From Deltaproteobacteria bacterium (GTDB taxonomy: Bacteria; Myxococcota_A; UBA796; UBA9615), in contig PBPL01000077.1 in assembly GCA_002724675.1 (NCBI GenBank), positions 1-43,202 of the forward strand: a stretch of 43,202 bases of DNA, read 5' to 3'. Within the stretch, counting starts at the first letter, position 1. Each line of letters starts with the position of its first letter. Positions 25,652 through 38,281 of this stretch are shown here, one piece after another. The notes under the pieces were generated by a model that saw only the letters and a list, made by a program, of their open reading frames with translations, did not search any database and was not told the DNA's origin. Made by a program: the position numbers and the translations under genes.

Positions 25652-27466
25652 GTGCTCTTTGAACTGCAGATTCGCGATCTGGCGATTATTGAGGACCTGA
25701 GCGTCGAGTTCGGGCCAGGTCTCAACGTTCTCTCTGGTGAGACCGGTGCCGGGAAGTCGATCATCCTGGGCGCGCTCGGGCTGATTCTGGGAAACCGAGC
25801 TTCGGCCGGCATGGTCCGAACGGGGAGCTCGGCCGCTGAGGTCCAGGCTCGGTTCGATCGAACGCCATCGGTGACGTCGGCTCTAGACAAGCTCGGAATC
25901 GCGTATTCGTCCGAGGATGATGGCTTGCTCATTCGGCGAGTCGTGACAGAGGCTGGCCGGTCCCGGGCATGGCTCGGCGATACCTCCGTTCCGCTCTCTT
26001 CTCTTCGTGCGCTTGCCCCGTTGCTTGTGGACTACGCTTCTCAGCAGGAGCATCGGGTCCTTCTGGACGAGGCTGTGCATGGCCGCTTGTTGGATGACTT
26101 CGGGGATCTGGGAGAGCGGCTGCGGGCGGTGGGGCAGGCTGTGGGAGCTTACCGGAGCCTGCTGGTGCGTCGCGCGGAGCTGCAGAAGGAGAACGACGAG
26201 AGGGAGGCGCGGGATGACTTTGTTCGTTTCCAGTTGAGTGAGCTGGAGGAACTGGGCTTCCAGGAGGGGGAGTGGGAGCGCTTGGAGGTCGAACGGCGTC
26301 TCTTGAGGGATGCGGAGTCTCTCCTGGAGGTGGCGCAGCAAGGCGAACAGGCCCTGTACGGCGGGGCAAATGCGGCAGTGGAGCAGCTGACGGTTGGTCT
26401 GCGAGCTGCACGACGTCTCGCCGAGGTCGACCCGCAGCTAAGCCCACTCGTTGCTGAGCTCCAAACGGCTCTCGTGGCTGCCGAGGAAGCTGGACGTGAC
26501 CTGGGCACTTACGCTCGGGGTCTGCATCAGGCCCCCCCCCGCCTCGATGCTGTGGAAGCTCGCCTTGCTGAAGCGCGGCGTCTCAGCCGGAAGCACCGAT
26601 GTTCGGCGGATGAGCTGGTGGAGATTCAAGGACGACTGGAGGACGAGGCCCTTGCCCTCTCCAGCCTAAGCTCAGAGCTCGATGGACTCGCTGATCAACT
26701 ACAGCAGGCCCGCCAGGATGCGCGCCAGTGTGCCGAGGCTCTCCGGGACTCTCGGAAAGCGGCTGCGCTCGAGCTGGGCGGTCGAGTGAAGAATGAGCTC
26801 AAGTCGCTCGGCCTTCCAAAGGCACGATTTGTGGTGAGTGTCGAGCCGCTGGAGAACAGCGTGGGAGCGGTCGGTTTGGGCGAGGCGGGAGCTGAGCCGT
26901 TCGCTACTCAGGGTGGCTGCGACCGTGTTGCTTTCTTGATGTCGTCCAATGTGGGCGAAGACTTGAGGCCTCTGGCGGGGACAGCTTCTGGTGGAGAGTT
27001 GTCTCGCATTGTGCTGGCCCTCCACCAGTCGTTGTCGGGGAATAGCGGTGTCCAGGTTTGTGTCTTTGACGAGATCGATGCCGGCATTGGAGGTGTGACC
27101 GCGGAAGCCGTGGGGCGGAAGTTGGTCGCCATTGCTCAGGTGTCGCAAGTCCTGTGCATCACCCACCTACCCCAGCTGGCTGCCGGTGCAGATCACCACT
27201 TCCGCGTCGAAAAGAGAGTGGACGGTGGTAGGACCCGAACTCAGGTGGTGCAGCTTGAAGCCCAGGCTCGCGTGGAAGAGTTGGTGCGGATGGTGGCAGG
27301 AACAGGTCGGACAGATGCGGCTGAGACGTTCGCCCAGGAACTTCTGGATCGTCTGGCGGCGGAGAGATCGCAGGTGGGCCCCTCCCGCTCAGCCTCGGGG
27401 CCGGCTACACTCACTCGCAATGTTCAGGACGGATCGGCTCCGTCCAGCAAGGGAGCTTCGCGTTGA
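25652..27466 (+). CDS. recN: DNA repair protein RecN
   Basis: A 604-aa SMC-like ATPase of the RecN family, acting in double-strand-break repair. Residues 1-45 give the opening ELQIRDLAIIEDLSVEFGPGLNVL and Walker A GETGAGKS (29-36). A long coiled-coil middle (about 160-380) is followed by the signature SGGELSRIVLAL and Walker B VCVFDEIDAGIGG. ITHLPQLAAGADHHF is the usual C-terminal segment. The last 30 residues are a non-conserved Ser/Pro-rich extension, making it slightly longer than E. coli RecN. The start is a GTG with GAGG upstream. The stop overlaps the next start by TTGA. Confidence 0.96.
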   Translation: MLFELQIRDLAIIEDLSVEFGPGLNVLSGETGAGKSIILGALGLILGNRASAGMVRTGSSAAEVQARFDRTPSVTSALDKLGIAYSSEDDGLLIRRVVTEAGRSRAWLGDTSVPLSSLRALAPLLVDYASQQEHRVLLDEAVHGRLLDDFGDLGERLRAVGQAVGAYRSLLVRRAELQKENDEREARDDFVRFQLSELEELGFQEGEWERLEVERRLLRDAESLLEVAQQGEQALYGGANAAVEQLTVGLRAARRLAEVDPQLSPLVAELQTALVAAEEAGRDLGTYARGLHQAPPRLDAVEARLAEARRLSRKHRCSADELVEIQGRLEDEALALSSLSSELDGLADQLQQARQDARQCAEALRDSRKAAALELGGRVKNELKSLGLPKARFVVSVEPLENSVGAVGLGEAGAEPFATQGGCDRVAFLMSSNVGEDLRPLAGTASGGELSRIVLALHQSLSGNSGVQVCVFDEIDAGIGGVTAEAVGRKLVAIAQVSQVLCITHLPQLAAGADHHFRVEKRVDGGRTRTQVVQLEAQARVEELVRMVAGTGRTDAAETFAQELLDRLAAERSQVGPSRSASGPATLTRNVQDGSAPSSKGASR

Positions 27467-28218
27467 GAATCTCGTCCGCTGGCATCACAAACGTAGGGCG
27501 CAAGCGTCAGAACAACGAGGACAATTACCTCGTAAACGACCGCTTGGGCTTGTACGTGGTCTGCGATGGGATGGGGGGCCATGCGGGCGGTGAGTACGCC
27601 AGTCAGGTGGCCGTCACGACCATTGAAGAGGTCCTGGCCAACATTCGTGATGAGAATGTGGCGAAGGGTGAGATCGACGACCAGATCACGCAGGAGAAGC
27701 TGAAGTATGCCGTTCGGCTGGCTGGCAAGCGCATCTACGATCTGGCTCAGGCAGAGCCCGAGTTTCGGGGCATGGGGACGACGGCTGTCATCCTCGTGTT
27801 TCTCAATGGTATGGCCTATATGGCGCACGTTGGGGATTCACGTGGCTATCTGATTCGCGGGGGCGAGATTACTCAGCGCACGGAGGACCACAGCTGGGTC
27901 AATGAACAGATCAAGGCTGGCTTGATCACGGCTGAGGCTGCAAAGCATCATCGCTTCCGCAACATCATCACCCGCTCTCTAGGCTTCCAGGAGGAGGTCG
28001 AGATCGACACGCAGGTGCTTCGAGCCGAGCCTGGCGATATCTATTTGCTCTGCTCGGATGGTCTCTCGAACCTCGTCACTGAAGATGAGCTACGAGAGAT
28101 GCTGGTGGAGAAGTCCTTCCAGCAAACGGCTCGAGATCTCATTGATCTCGCCAACGACCGTGGTGGTGACGACAACATCACCTTGGTGTTGGCCCGCGTC
28201 GACTCCGTCACGGAGTGA
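27463..28218 (+). CDS. PP2C-type serine/threonine protein phosphatase
   Basis: A 251-aa soluble protein phosphatase of the PPM/Stp1 type. All hallmark motifs are visible: NVGRKRQNNEDNYLV at the N-terminus, YVVCDGMGGHAGG with the two metal-binding residues, GMGTTAVIL, HVGDSRGYLIR, LLCSDGLSNLV and GGDDNITLVL. It probably reverses the action of Hanks-type kinases, which are abundant in Myxococcota; no kinase gene is in this window. It starts with TTG overlapping the recN stop, with GGGAG seven bases upstream, so it is coupled to recN. Confidence 0.95.
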   Translation: MRISSAGITNVGRKRQNNEDNYLVNDRLGLYVVCDGMGGHAGGEYASQVAVTTIEEVLANIRDENVAKGEIDDQITQEKLKYAVRLAGKRIYDLAQAEPEFRGMGTTAVILVFLNGMAYMAHVGDSRGYLIRGGEITQRTEDHSWVNEQIKAGLITAEAAKHHRFRNIITRSLGFQEEVEIDTQVLRAEPGDIYLLCSDGLSNLVTEDELREMLVEKSFQQTARDLIDLANDRGGDDNITLVLARVDSVTE

Positions 28219-28376
28219 CCACCGCAGAAGTCCTGTGGTGAACGTCTCATCACGCTAAGATCCCCTCTATCCCCCGGAAGGCTAGGGCCTCAAGGTCTGG
28301 TCCTCGGCGTCCGAAACGGAAGGTAGAAGTGACCTCGGGGGTCTGTGCATAGCTCCCGGTGCTTTCTACTGGGTCG

Positions 28377-28405
28377 TTGACAGGCCCTGGACCCTCGGCT
28401 ATCAG
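28377..28405 (+). promoter_or_regulatory. Candidate promoter of the M23 peptidase gene
   Basis: A perfect TTGACA (28377-28382), a 17-base spacer and TATCAG (28400-28405, 4/6) lie 60 bases upstream of the start codon. The 247-bp gap also has a weak 8-bp hairpin just after the phosphatase gene (CACCGCAG with CTGTGGTG), without a T tract. Confidence 0.5.
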
Positions 28406-28465
28406 TCGCCGCCGCCTGGAATTGAAGGGCTGTAGCGCACCTGGGAAGGCAGGATTTAGGCTTTC

Positions 28466-29419
28466 GTGAAGACTCGAGTTGTCATAAGCGTTGAGCAGAA
28501 GGGCCGCGTTGTTCGGCGGTTTGGGATCCGGGGAGAGCGGCTGCGCCTCTTGGTGGCCTTTCTCGTGCTCGCGTTTGTCGTGGGTGTTAGCGCGATCGCT
28601 GGAATCACTTGGCAGGGCTATGCCCGTTGGGGCAATGGCCCCTCTGCTCGCGCAGAGAACGTCTTGCTGAGAAGTCGCCTCCAGGCCCTGGAGTTGCGTC
28701 AAGCGCGTGTGGACCGGACGCTCGACCGGGTGATGGCCTCAGACGCGAAGATTCGACAGTTGACTCGCGAGGACAGTGGAGCGAGAGGCTTTGGTATAGG
28801 CCCCTTGTCCGAGCTGGAGGTTGCTGCGGCTGAGCGCGACGGATTGGGGGTCCTGCTCCCCGGTGAGGAGCCCCAAGAGAGTCGAAAGAACGGGGTCTCG
28901 GATCTGGAGGCCCTGCTGGACGATCTGGATCGGCGGACACAGACCCTCGAGGACCGAACGATTCGTGAAGAAGAGAGCCTCCAGGAAGTGCGAGCTTATC
29001 TCGATGACCGCACCTCGCTGCTGCGAGCCAACCCCTCTACCTGGCCGGTGCGAGGCTGGCTGACCTCGGGGTTCGGGTGGCGCCGCAACCCTGTCCTAGG
29101 TACGCGGCGGTTGCATACGGGGCTGGACATCGCGGCTCCTCGTGGAACGCCTGTGATTGCTCCCGCGGATGGGCACGTCGTGTTTGCCGGTTACCATTCG
29201 GCGTATGGCAACCTTGTCGTCATCGACCACGGCTACGGGATCACCACGAAGTACGCGCACACGTCACGAGTCTTGGTGCGCGCTGGTCAGCGAGTTCAAC
29301 GAGGGGATGTGCTGGCGCGTGTCGGCAATACAGGTCGGTCTACAGGGCCTCATCTGCACTTTGAGGTGCACAAGGACGGGGTCCCCACAAACCCGATGCG
29401 CTACTTGACCTCGGGCTGA
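28466..29419 (+). CDS. M23 family (LytM-type) peptidase, membrane-anchored
   Basis: A 317-aa envelope protein. Residues 27-48 are one membrane helix. Residues 60-185 form a periplasmic coiled coil (RSRLQALELRQARVDRTL and later LDDLDRRTQTLEDRT). The C-terminal M23 domain (190-317) has the zinc ligands His217 and Asp221 in HTGLD and His298 in HLHFEV, together with the WRRNP and GNTGRSTGPH motifs. An intact active site suggests a real peptidoglycan endopeptidase rather than an EnvC-like regulator. The GTG start has a modest AGG upstream. It converges on secA with only 13 bases between the stops. Confidence 0.93.
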   Translation: MKTRVVISVEQKGRVVRRFGIRGERLRLLVAFLVLAFVVGVSAIAGITWQGYARWGNGPSARAENVLLRSRLQALELRQARVDRTLDRVMASDAKIRQLTREDSGARGFGIGPLSELEVAAAERDGLGVLLPGEEPQESRKNGVSDLEALLDDLDRRTQTLEDRTIREEESLQEVRAYLDDRTSLLRANPSTWPVRGWLTSGFGWRRNPVLGTRRLHTGLDIAAPRGTPVIAPADGHVVFAGYHSAYGNLVVIDHGYGITTKYAHTSRVLVRAGQRVQRGDVLARVGNTGRSTGPHLHFEVHKDGVPTNPMRYLTSG

Positions 29420-29432
29420 GCCGCGCGAATCC

Positions 29433-32189
<2,757 letters not shown>

Positions 32190-32521
32190 GGTTGCTCCGG
32201 GGTTGTGGGCGATGACGCTATCAGCGTCGACCGGGCGGGTAGATAGCACAGGTCCGACCCGATCCACAGCACACTAATGCCCAGTGGCCGTTAGGCAAGG
32301 GATTGAATGGATGTTGTTGGGAGAGCGGCCCACCTCTTGGAGGCAGTCCGTGATGTCTTGTCTCTGCCTTGTGTCGGGCACAGAGTTGTCTTTGCGGTCG
32401 TGGTCCTGGATTGCTAACTTGCTCGTCGAGCAACACCCGCCCAATGGGTGTGCTGTTGGTGCTCTTCAGCCGTTGGGGCTGTGGGCCTGTTCCTGGCTAC
32501 GTCCTCTTGGAGGAATCCCCA
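32190..32521. other. 332-bp divergent intergenic region upstream of secA
   Basis: No gene is supported. In the secA leader a perfect 5-bp hairpin (GACGC/GCGTC, 32214-32228, loop TATCA on the plus strand) ends 25 bases before the start codon. On the other side a 6-bp hairpin (ACACCC/GGGTGT, 32433-32451) lies 70 bases before the next gene. I see no convincing promoter boxes on either strand. Confidence 0.5.
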
Positions 32522-33090
32522 GTGAGGTTCTTCTCTCAGCTTCTGGCGATGGTGTCTTTGCTTGTCGTGGTGTTCATGCCTGGCACGACTCAGGCGACGA
32601 CGGCCCTGTATGTCGACGATGTGGAGCAGGCCGAACGTAGTACAGCCGTGGTCGTAGCAACCATCGGCGAGGCCGATGTGGGCATTCATCCCAAGTGGAA
32701 TCGGATCATGACTCGTACCGAAGTCTCGGTAGACGAAGTGCTGTTGGGGAATGCGCCGGGACTGCTCGAGATCGAACAGATGGGTGGCACCCTCTATGGT
32801 GAGACCCTGTACGTGCCTGGGGATGCTCGGTTTCGCACTGGCGAGCGGTGTGTTCTCTTTCTTCGGCAGGTGGATGGCGATTGGTTCCTGACGGCCATGG
32901 AGCAGTCCAAGTACCGGCTGGTCCAGACACGGCATGGTGAACTGCTTGAGCGCAACCTCTCCGATGGCATCGTGGTCCGCGATGCGTCGTTTCAACTCCG
33001 GCCCTACAAGGAGCCACCGAAGAAACCCATCAAGACGCTCCGAAGCTTCCGAGCCCTGATGAAGTCCGTCGATTCAACTGGTATGTCCCA

Positions 33091-33094
<4 letters not shown>
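32522..33094 (+). CDS. Secreted protein of unknown function, coupled to a metalloprotease
   Basis: A 190-aa exported protein with a signal peptide (VRFFSQLLAMVSLLVVVF, cleavage probably after TQA near residue 26). The mature part looks beta-rich (AVVVATIGEADV, RTEVSVDEVLLG, GERCVLFLRQVDGDWFLTA) and ends in a basic tail. I recognise no named domain. GTG at 32522 is chosen because GGAGGA lies eight bases upstream; the frame is open further to 32369 but without signal-peptide character. Its stop overlaps the GTG of the matrixin-like gene (GTGA), so the two are made together. A partner, substrate or inhibitor of that protease is possible, but nothing in the sequence proves it. Confidence 0.8.
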
Positions 33095-34599
<1,505 letters not shown>

Positions 34600-34660
34600 T
34601 TTCAGGCCTCGGTACCCTCTCGCACTCCGGGACAGCCGGGTGATGTGTACGCCTTGATCC

Positions 34661-34688
34661 TTGTCAGCGTCATCCACGCGTGTTAAAT
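34661..34688 (+). promoter_or_regulatory. Candidate rpsB promoter
   Basis: TTGTCA (34661-34666, 5/6) and TTAAAT (34683-34688, 4/6) are 16 bases apart. Transcription would start near 34695, leaving a leader of about 155 nt with several GC-rich inverted segments (for example CCCCGACAAGCTCGGGG). S2 often represses its own mRNA through such a leader, so autoregulation is plausible. Confidence 0.4.
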
Positions 34689-34850
34689 GCCCGCGTCCTC
34701 ATGGAGTCGGGCGGGTTGCCCGGCTCGTAGGCACAAATACTCACGCGCCTTTCGGCCCTTCCGGTGCCCCGACAAGCTCGGGGAATTGGGTCCCAGGTCG
34801 AGACGACGGTCCCGAGGTGGGCGCGGTGGTTCAACCGGAGAAGAGAAAAC

Positions 34851-36029
34851 ATGCCTGATATTTCCTTGAGAGATCTGCTCGACGCCGGCGTTCACTTCGG
34901 TCACCAGACCCGCAGGTGGAACCCGAAGATGAAGCCTTACATCTTCGGCGAGAAGAACGGCATTCACATCATCAACCTGCAGAAGACGGCCATTCAGTTG
35001 TCTGCTGCCTGTGATTTCGTGGTCGACTCGATCGCCCGAGGTCAGAAGATCTTGTTCGTTGGGACGAAGCGCCAAGCGTCGGACATTGTTGCCGACGCGG
35101 CTCGCTCTGCGGAGCAGTTTTACGTTACCCACCGATGGCTGGGCGGCATGCTCACCAACTTCAAGACCGTCAAGGGGTCCATTGATCGTCTCAACGTGCT
35201 CGAGCGGGAGCAGGAAGAGGGCAAGTTCGATGTCTTGACCAAGAAGGAGCGCATCAACAAGGAGCGACAGATCGCCAAGCTGAAGCACTCCCTGGGTGGC
35301 ATTCAGGAGATGACGCAGCTGCCTGGTGTGATGTTCGTCATCGATCCCAACAAAGAGTCCATTGCGGTGAAAGAAGCCCGCCGCCTCAATATCCCAATCG
35401 TCGCCGTCGTGGACACCAACTGTGACCCCGATGGGATCTCCTTTGTGATTCCCGGCAATGACGATGCACTCAAGGCGATTCGACTGTTCACGAAGGCGAT
35501 TGCTGACGCTTGTATCGAGGGCCGGCAGATGGCCAAGGACTATGCGCGTCGGGAATACATGAACATTGGTGGTCAGACAGTGACTTCGGGTACCGACGAG
35601 GAGAGCGCAAGCCCTGAGGTACTAGTCAAGGGTGGCGCGGAAGATGAAGAGGGCGCGACGGAGGAGTCTGATGCGGCCTCTTCGGAGGATGCCGCGGAAG
35701 CCCCAGTCGAGGCTGCTGATGAGGAAACGGCTAGCGAGGATGCCGCTGAAGCTCCGGCAGAGGCTGCAGCCGAGGAGGCCGATGCCGCTCCGTCCGAGGA
35801 TGCCGCGGAAGCCCCAGCCGAACCTGCGGCTGAGGAGACCGCACCGGAGGAGGCCGAGGCTGCCACAGAGGACTCCGAGGAAGCCCCCGCCGACGACACA
35901 GCGGCCGCAGAATCGGCTGACGACGGTGGTGACGAATCTCCCGCTACAGATGATGCGGGTGACGACGCCTCAGTGGAGGAGTCTTCAGAAGATGACTCCG
36001 ACGACGGCGACGAAGCCAAGGACGAGTAG
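34851..36029 (+). CDS. rpsB: 30S ribosomal protein S2 with a long acidic C-terminal extension
   Basis: A 392-aa S2. Residues 1-232 are a full-length, ordinary S2 ([47 protein letters not shown]). The last 160 residues are a low-complexity tail of Glu, Asp, Ala, Pro and Ser with three SEDAAEAP repeats; typical bacterial S2 ends near residue 240-260. The tail is one open frame with no sign of a fused enzyme. GGAGAAGAG lies just upstream of the ATG; an open frame from 34764 is not conserved. It heads the rpsB-tsf-frr-uppS-cdsA cluster. Confidence 0.97.
   Translation: MPDISLRDLLDAGVHFGHQTRRWNPKMKPYIFGEKNGIHIINLQKTAIQLSAACDFVVDSIARGQKILFVGTKRQASDIVADAARSAEQFYVTHRWLGGMLTNFKTVKGSIDRLNVLEREQEEGKFDVLTKKERINKERQIAKLKHSLGGIQEMTQLPGVMFVIDPNKESIAVKEARRLNIPIVAVVDTNCDPDGISFVIPGNDDALKAIRLFTKAIADACIEGRQMAKDYARREYMNIGGQTVTSGTDEESASPEVLVKGGAEDEEGATEESDAASSEDAAEAPVEAADEETASEDAAEAPAEAAAEEADAAPSEDAAEAPAEPAAEETAPEEAEAATEDSEEAPADDTAAAESADDGGDESPATDDAGDDASVEESSEDDSDDGDEAKDE
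35682..35816 (+). repeat. Imperfect repeats encoding SEDAAEAP units in the S2 tail
   Basis: Three 24-base units starting at 35682, 35733 and 35793 encode Ser-Glu-Asp-Ala-Ala-Glu-Ala-Pro. They differ at synonymous sites, so they are old duplications or under selection for composition. They lie 51 and 60 bases apart. Confidence 0.85.
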
Positions 36030-36136
36030 TTTTCGACTGCTCCTAGAGCAGCTACAGCGCAACAACTTTCGCCCTGGTCGCCATCGACTGGGACGAGCCC
36101 ACGGATTACGCCGCAGGAGCGGCACAGGAGAGCCAG

Positions 36137-36787
36137 ATGTCCATCTCAGCTACCATGGTGAAAGACCTGCGCGGTAAGACCGGCGCGGGCATCCTCGATT
36201 GCAAGAAGGCCCTTACGGAGACGGAGGGTGACTTTGAAGCGGCGGTCGATTGGCTCAAGGCCAAGGGAATGGCCATCGCGGCCAAGAAGGCGAGCCGCGC
36301 CGCGACCGAAGGCACTGTCTTTGCCTACATCCACGGCGGCGGCAAGCTGGGCGTCTTGCTCGAGGTCAATTGCGAGACTGACTTCGTCGCTCGAGGCGAT
36401 GAGTTTCAGGGCTTCGCCAAGGACGTGGCCATGCACATCGCTGCAGCTTCACCCCGCTGGGTGTCTCGCGATGAGGCGTCTGCAGAGGAGGTAGAGCGCG
36501 AGAAGGCGATCTTCCTGCAGCAGGCGATTGAGTCCGGTAAGCCTGAGCACATCGCGGAGAAGATGGTGGCCGGCAAGCTGGAGAAGTTCTTCAAGGAGAA
36601 CTGCCTCATGGAGCAGGAGTTCGTGAAGGACGACGACAAGAACATTGAGGAGCTGCAGACAGAGTTCATTGCGAAGTCTGGCGAGAATGTTCGCATTCGT
36701 CGTTTCACGCGCTGGACCCTCGGTGAGGGGCTGGACAAGAAGGCCGATGACTTTGTGGAAGAGGTTGCGCGGATGGCTCAGGCCTGA
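36137..36787 (+). CDS. tsf: Translation elongation factor Ts
   Basis: A 216-aa EF-Ts, the nucleotide exchange factor for EF-Tu. The N-terminal UBA-like part (MVKDLRGKTGAGILDCKKAL) and the key TDFVAR motif that contacts EF-Tu are present. It is of the short class with a single core subdomain, like Thermus EF-Ts and unlike the 283-aa E. coli protein. GGAG lies six bases upstream of the ATG. It follows rpsB after 107 bases. The usual next gene, pyrH, is absent; an inverted repeat follows instead. Confidence 0.97.
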   Translation: MSISATMVKDLRGKTGAGILDCKKALTETEGDFEAAVDWLKAKGMAIAAKKASRAATEGTVFAYIHGGGKLGVLLEVNCETDFVARGDEFQGFAKDVAMHIAAASPRWVSRDEASAEEVEREKAIFLQQAIESGKPEHIAEKMVAGKLEKFFKENCLMEQEFVKDDDKNIEELQTEFIAKSGENVRIRRFTRWTLGEGLDKKADDFVEEVARMAQA

Positions 36788-36811
36788 GCGAGTCTCTCAC
36801 AACAAGAAGCG

Positions 36812-36841
36812 GCGGCCACACCAGAGTTCTGGTGTGGCCGC
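36812..36841. repeat. Perfect 14-bp inverted repeat after tsf
   Basis: GCGGCCACACCAGA (36812-36825) pairs perfectly with TCTGGTGTGGCCGC (36828-36841), with only GT between. As RNA the loop would have to open a few pairs. No T tract follows on the plus strand, so it is not a classical intrinsic terminator. It may be a terminator of another type, a processing site, or a protein-binding palindrome. The rest of the 36788-36968 gap holds no gene. Confidence 0.75.
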
Positions 36842-36968
36842 ACTGCGTTCTGGGACTGTTGACTGTCCACGGCGCGGTGGTTCGAGGACTGGTACACTTC
36901 CTCGCCATCGCTCCGAGTTGTGGTTCGATGGGGATCGCGCGGTGTAGGGGGACAGTCAGGGGCAGGCC

Positions 36969-37523
36969 ATGGATGAGTATCTAGAAGAAGTTACGGCTGA
37001 AATGGAGAAACCCGTAAGGCACCTGCGAGCCGAGTTGGCTCGCGTCCGGACAGGGCGAGCATCTTTGGCAGTCTTGGATGACATTCGCATTGAGTACTAC
37101 GGAACTCCAACCCCCCTCAATGGAGTGGCGAGCCTCAGCGTGCCCGAGCCCCGCATGATTATCGTAAAGCCCTGGGACCCCTCCATGTTGGGTGCGATTG
37201 AGCGGGCCCTGGCGTCGTCCGATTTGGGGATCACCCCCAACAACGACGGCAAGATCATTCGCCTGGTCTTTCCTGAGCTCACTGGAGATCGACGCAAGGA
37301 GCTGTGCAAGCAGGTCGCAGAGAGGGGCGAGGGGGCTAAGGTGGGTGTCCGCAGTGTCCGCCGCGACTACAACGATCTCTTCAAGGCGGGGCAGAAGGAT
37401 GGTGAGATCGGGGAGGATGACCTGAAGGGCTACCTAGATACCGTTCAGCAAGAGACCAACCGTTTTTGTGCTCTCATCGACGAGGTCATCAAGAACAAGG
37501 AGGCCGAGATCCTCGAGGTGTAA
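36969..37523 (+). CDS. frr: Ribosome recycling factor
   Basis: A 184-aa RRF, which with EF-G splits the post-termination ribosome. The three-helix and beta-sheet domains are recognisable from AELARVRTGRASLAVLDDI, EYYGTPTPLNGVASLSVPEPRMI, PNNDGKIIRLVFPELTGDRRKEL and VRSVRRDYNDLFK. Length is normal. The ATG at 36969 has a purine-rich upstream stretch (AGGGGCAGG). It lies directly upstream of uppS, as in many genomes. Confidence 0.97.
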   Translation: MDEYLEEVTAEMEKPVRHLRAELARVRTGRASLAVLDDIRIEYYGTPTPLNGVASLSVPEPRMIIVKPWDPSMLGAIERALASSDLGITPNNDGKIIRLVFPELTGDRRKELCKQVAERGEGAKVGVRSVRRDYNDLFKAGQKDGEIGEDDLKGYLDTVQQETNRFCALIDEVIKNKEAEILEV

Positions 37524-37549
37524 CTCGGCGATCTCGCCAGGCTCCTGCC

Positions 37550-38281
37550 ATGGGTCCGGGTACTTCCGCTGTACCGCGTCACATCGCGATCATCATGGAT
37601 GGCAATGGTCGTTGGGCCCGTTCGCGCGGGCTTGCTCGTGTTCAGGGTCACGCGGAGGGTGTGAACTCTGTGCGCACAGTGACTCGGGCTTGTCGCCGCC
37701 TTGGGGTGCAGGCGCTGACACTGTACTCATTCAGCACGGAGAACTGGGGCCGTCCCGATGGTGAGGTGAGCGCTCTCATGGAGTTGTTGGCGCACTACCT
37801 GGAAGCCGAGCGCGACGAGATCCTGTCCAACGGGATCCGATTGACACATTGCGGTGAAATCGAGCGCCTACCGGACGGTGTTCAGAAGCTTCTTCTGGAC
37901 CTTGAGGAGCAGAGCAAGGACGGCGATGGGATGGTCTTGAATCTGGCCTTGTCCTATGGGGCGAGGCAGGAGATCCTTCGTGCCGTCCGCATGTTGGCGG
38001 CGGAGGTGAAGTCGGAGCGGATCACGTTGGACGAAATCGATGAGGACCTCCTCTCCTCCTCTCTCTATACGGCGGAGTTACCCGATCCCGATTTGGTGAT
38101 ACGAACCGGCGGGGAGTCACGCCTCAGCAACTTTCTGCTCTGGCAGGTGGCCTACTCGGAGTTCTATGTGACTACTACGTCGTGGCCTGATTTTCGAGAA
38201 CCGGACTTGCAATTGGCCCTGGATGACTTTCGAGGTCGGCAGCGCCGGTATGGCTTGACTGGCCAGCAGGTGGGCTCGTGA
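37550..38281 (+). CDS. uppS: Isoprenyl transferase (undecaprenyl diphosphate synthase)
   Basis: A 243-aa cis-prenyltransferase making undecaprenyl diphosphate, the lipid carrier for peptidoglycan and O-antigen. Motifs are HIAIIMDGNGRWA with the catalytic Asp, GHAEGV, TLYSFSTENWGRP, the LSYGARQEI segment and the C-terminal DLVIRTGGESRLSNFLLWQ and TSWPDF. The ATG at 37550 is chosen since conservation starts a few residues later; the upstream open frame to 37466 overlaps frr and is not conserved. The stop overlaps the cdsA start by GTGA. Confidence 0.97.
   Translation: MGPGTSAVPRHIAIIMDGNGRWARSRGLARVQGHAEGVNSVRTVTRACRRLGVQALTLYSFSTENWGRPDGEVSALMELLAHYLEAERDEILSNGIRLTHCGEIERLPDGVQKLLLDLEEQSKDGDGMVLNLALSYGARQEILRAVRMLAAEVKSERITLDEIDEDLLSSSLYTAELPDPDLVIRTGGESRLSNFLLWQVAYSEFYVTTTSWPDFREPDLQLALDDFRGRQRRYGLTGQQVGS

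Noticed and set aside
35573-36019. Ser/Ala-rich minus-strand frame opposite the S2 tail
   Set aside because: It is the complement of Glu/Ala/Asp codon repeats and shows no gene features.
36812-36841. Intrinsic terminator of tsf
   Set aside because: The stem is strong but the loop is only two bases and no T tract follows; listed as an inverted repeat instead.
36788-36968. Hidden pyrH or another small gene between tsf and frr
   Set aside because: The gap is too short for UMP kinase and no frame in it has start, ribosome-binding site and plausible composition.
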